Shown here in pieces: positions 62,823 to 64,000 of a stretch of 64,000 nt of DNA (position 1 is its first letter; each line of letters starts with the position of its first letter). Below the pieces are notes generated by a model, which worked only from the letters and a program-made list of their open reading frames with translations, searched no databases and was not told the DNA's origin. The translations under genes and the position numbers were made by a program. This DNA is from Cupriavidus sp. 2SB. Lineage in GTDB: Bacteria > Pseudomonadota > Gammaproteobacteria > Burkholderiales > Burkholderiaceae. Location: positions 55,111 to 119,110 of the forward strand of contig NZ_SCMX01000011.1 of assembly GCF_005503625.1 (NCBI RefSeq), in the 5' to 3' direction.

Positions 62823-62930
62823 GGAATCTCTCCGGAGTCAATGTTTGTGAGTCTCTAATCGCTCACCGTGTTCACAGTCTAGCTACCGGACCTGCTCCAC
62901 TGAATTACCCGCGTATTACGATCCTGTCAT

Positions 62931-62957
62931 AAAAAAATGCCTCCCGGTTGGGAGGCA
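62931..62957 (-). terminator. Terminator of the porin gene
   Basis: On the minus strand: an 8-bp stem (TGCCTCCC, AACC loop, GGGAGGCA) followed by seven T. It lies 48 bp after the porin stop codon. Confidence 0.9.
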
Positions 62958-63004
62958 CAAACTCTCTTGAATTAACAAGAAAGTGTCGATTCTTTTGAGC
63001 TCGC

Positions 63005-63889
63005 TCAGAACTTGTGGCGTACGCCTACGACGACGCCGGTCTGATCCTTGCCAGGGACAACGTTGGTCGGGCTGCCGGTCGTCGAGTTGTAGCCGTTCAT
63101 GCCCAGCTGCGAGTTGCCGCGGTTCAGTGCATAACCGACGTTCATATACACATCGGTACGCTTCGAGAAAGCGTAATCTGCCGAGGCAACGAACAGGAAC
63201 GGGTCTGCGCCAGAATTGCGGCTGTCCGTGTAGTAGGCGGCGCCGGTCAGCGTCAGTGCGGGCGTCAGGCCATAGCGCAGGCCGGCCCAGTAAATGTTAG
63301 AACCGTTCGTCGGCAGCGCACCGACATTGCCGTTGTACCAGCGATAACCAATAAATGCCTTAGCCGGTCCGAAAGCGTAGCTCGCGCCAATTAGAGCGCG
63401 GCGGTCCTTGCGGTCGGCCGTGGCGACGGTGCTGCCCTGGATCTCGTCGTACACCGCGCCGACAGCGAGGGCGCCGGTTTCATACATGAGCGATACGCCC
63501 ATGTTTCGATCGACCTTGTAGTTCCCCGGCACTTCGCCGCCGCCGGTGCGGCTAAAGCTGTAGAGGCCGGTGACCGTCAGGCCACTGAAGATGCCACGGT
63601 ACTTGATAGCATTGTCAGCGCGACCCGCCAAGACGTCATCCATCTTGAAGAGCGAGTAGCGCGGCGCGAAGCCCATCGGGTCGAGTTGCAGCGTGGTGTC
63701 ATACATTGGTGTCGTTTGACGACCCAACGTCAGTTGACCATATTTGCTACCCAATCCTACGAAGGCACTACGATCAAAAAGACGGGTGCTGTTGTTCTGT
63801 GCGCCGGTGTCGAACGAAATGCCGCTTTCCAATTCGAAGATGGCTTTCAGACCGCCGCCAAGGTCTTCGACGCCACGCAGGCCCCAATG
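63005..63889 (-). pseudogene. Gram-negative porin, 5'-truncated
   Basis: A trimeric porin of the Burkholderiales type. From WGLRGVEDLGGGLKAIF (at about 63885) the sequence follows the family to the end: SRLFDRSAFVGLGSKYGQLT, the eyelet-region strands and the terminal GVRHKF with C-terminal Phe. The N-terminal signal peptide and first strands (usually LYGVIDAGI and so on, about 50-60 residues) are missing. The upstream frame has no ATG and meets a stop at about 63965. The break at about 63890 and the foreign-looking sequence beyond it suggest insertion or recombination at the window edge. Confidence 0.8.
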
Positions 63890-63959
63890 TGCATAAGCAG
63901 CTTTCGTGATGCCGAAAGCGTGGGGATTTGAGCAAGAACGGTGATGGACGCTGGAGGGG

Positions 63960-63996
63960 TTCCCTCAGGGAGCGTGCATGCACGCGCCTGAGGGAA
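63960..63996. repeat. Nested inverted repeat at the window edge
   Basis: A 10-bp arm pair TTCCCTCAGG / CCTGAGGGAA encloses a 14-bp perfect palindrome GCGTGCATGCACGC (63972-63985). No T-run follows, so it is not a typical terminator. It may be the end of a mobile element or a recombination site connected with the truncation of the porin gene. Confidence 0.55.
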
Positions 63997-64000
63997 GATG

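Overview
The window looks like a metal- and metalloid-resistance region of a GC-rich betaproteobacterium. Cupriavidus or a close Burkholderiales relative is the best guess. The grounds are a complete czcN-I-C-B-A-D-R-S-E order, a cusDCBAF-type operon, pbr/cad-type genes behind PbrR/CadR promoters, and an arsR-I-C2-B-C1-H-P order like that described in Cupriavidus metallidurans. Species and replicon (chromid, plasmid or island) cannot be decided from the sequence alone. No rRNA, tRNA or CRISPR array was seen.

Layout. 1-1.6 kb: remains of a DNA-repair neighbourhood (a DNA ligase fragment, a LexA-boxed gene, and an SRAP/YedK gene cut off where the arsenic genes begin). 1.65-14.6 kb: a dense arsenic island. 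It holds arsR-arsN2, convergent aioBA (arsenite oxidase) behind a sigma-54 type promoter, divergent arsD-arsA-DUF2703, then arsR-arsI-arsC-arsC-acr3-arsC-arsH-MFS. 15.1-18.2 kb: a periplasmic redox group (Tat metallophosphoesterase, cupredoxin, molybdopterin protein, b-type cytochrome). 18.4-24.0 kb: a DsbD-like protein lacking its intramembrane cysteines, a PII-like protein, an orphan Rieske protein, a membrane methyltransferase and several small envelope proteins. 24.1-34.2 kb: Cu/Ag efflux, with the copA-type ATPase and cueR on one side and cusDCBAF on the other. 34.6-46.3 kb: Pb/Cd/Zn genes (CDF exporter, a P-type ATPase with four N-terminal metal-binding domains, signal peptidase II, AraC and MerR regulators, Skp-like chaperone, MAPEG and PAP2 membrane enzymes, FTR1-type permease) served by five PbrR/CadR-type promoters, with two degenerate gene copies between them. 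46.4-49.5 kb: a tyrosine recombinase plus KfrA-like protein inserted into a doxX gene. 49.6-51 kb: small genes and mgtC. 51.2-62.3 kb: czcNICBADRSE. The right edge carries a repeat protein and a 5'-truncated porin.

How it works together. Arsenate is reduced by three ArsC proteins. Arsenite is exported by Acr3, probably energised or fed by ArsA/ArsD, or oxidised in the periplasm by AioBA. Organoarsenicals are handled by ArsI and ArsH. Cu(I)/Ag(I) is pumped to the periplasm by the P-type ATPase and out of the cell by CusCBA. Pb/Cd/Zn goes through the PbrA/CadA-type ATPase, CzcD and CzcCBA, and PAP2/LspA-type enzymes are the known partners of PbrA.

The least expected signals are: (i) two homologous uncharacterised small-protein genes (8834 and 49701), each preceded by a CueR-like promoter matching the one in front of the window's own cueR; (ii) the DsbD homologue with Cys-to-Pro and Cys-to-His at both intramembrane redox positions; (iii) five PbrR-type promoters, one of which points at a Skp-like chaperone; and (iv) a doxX gene split by a recombinase element.
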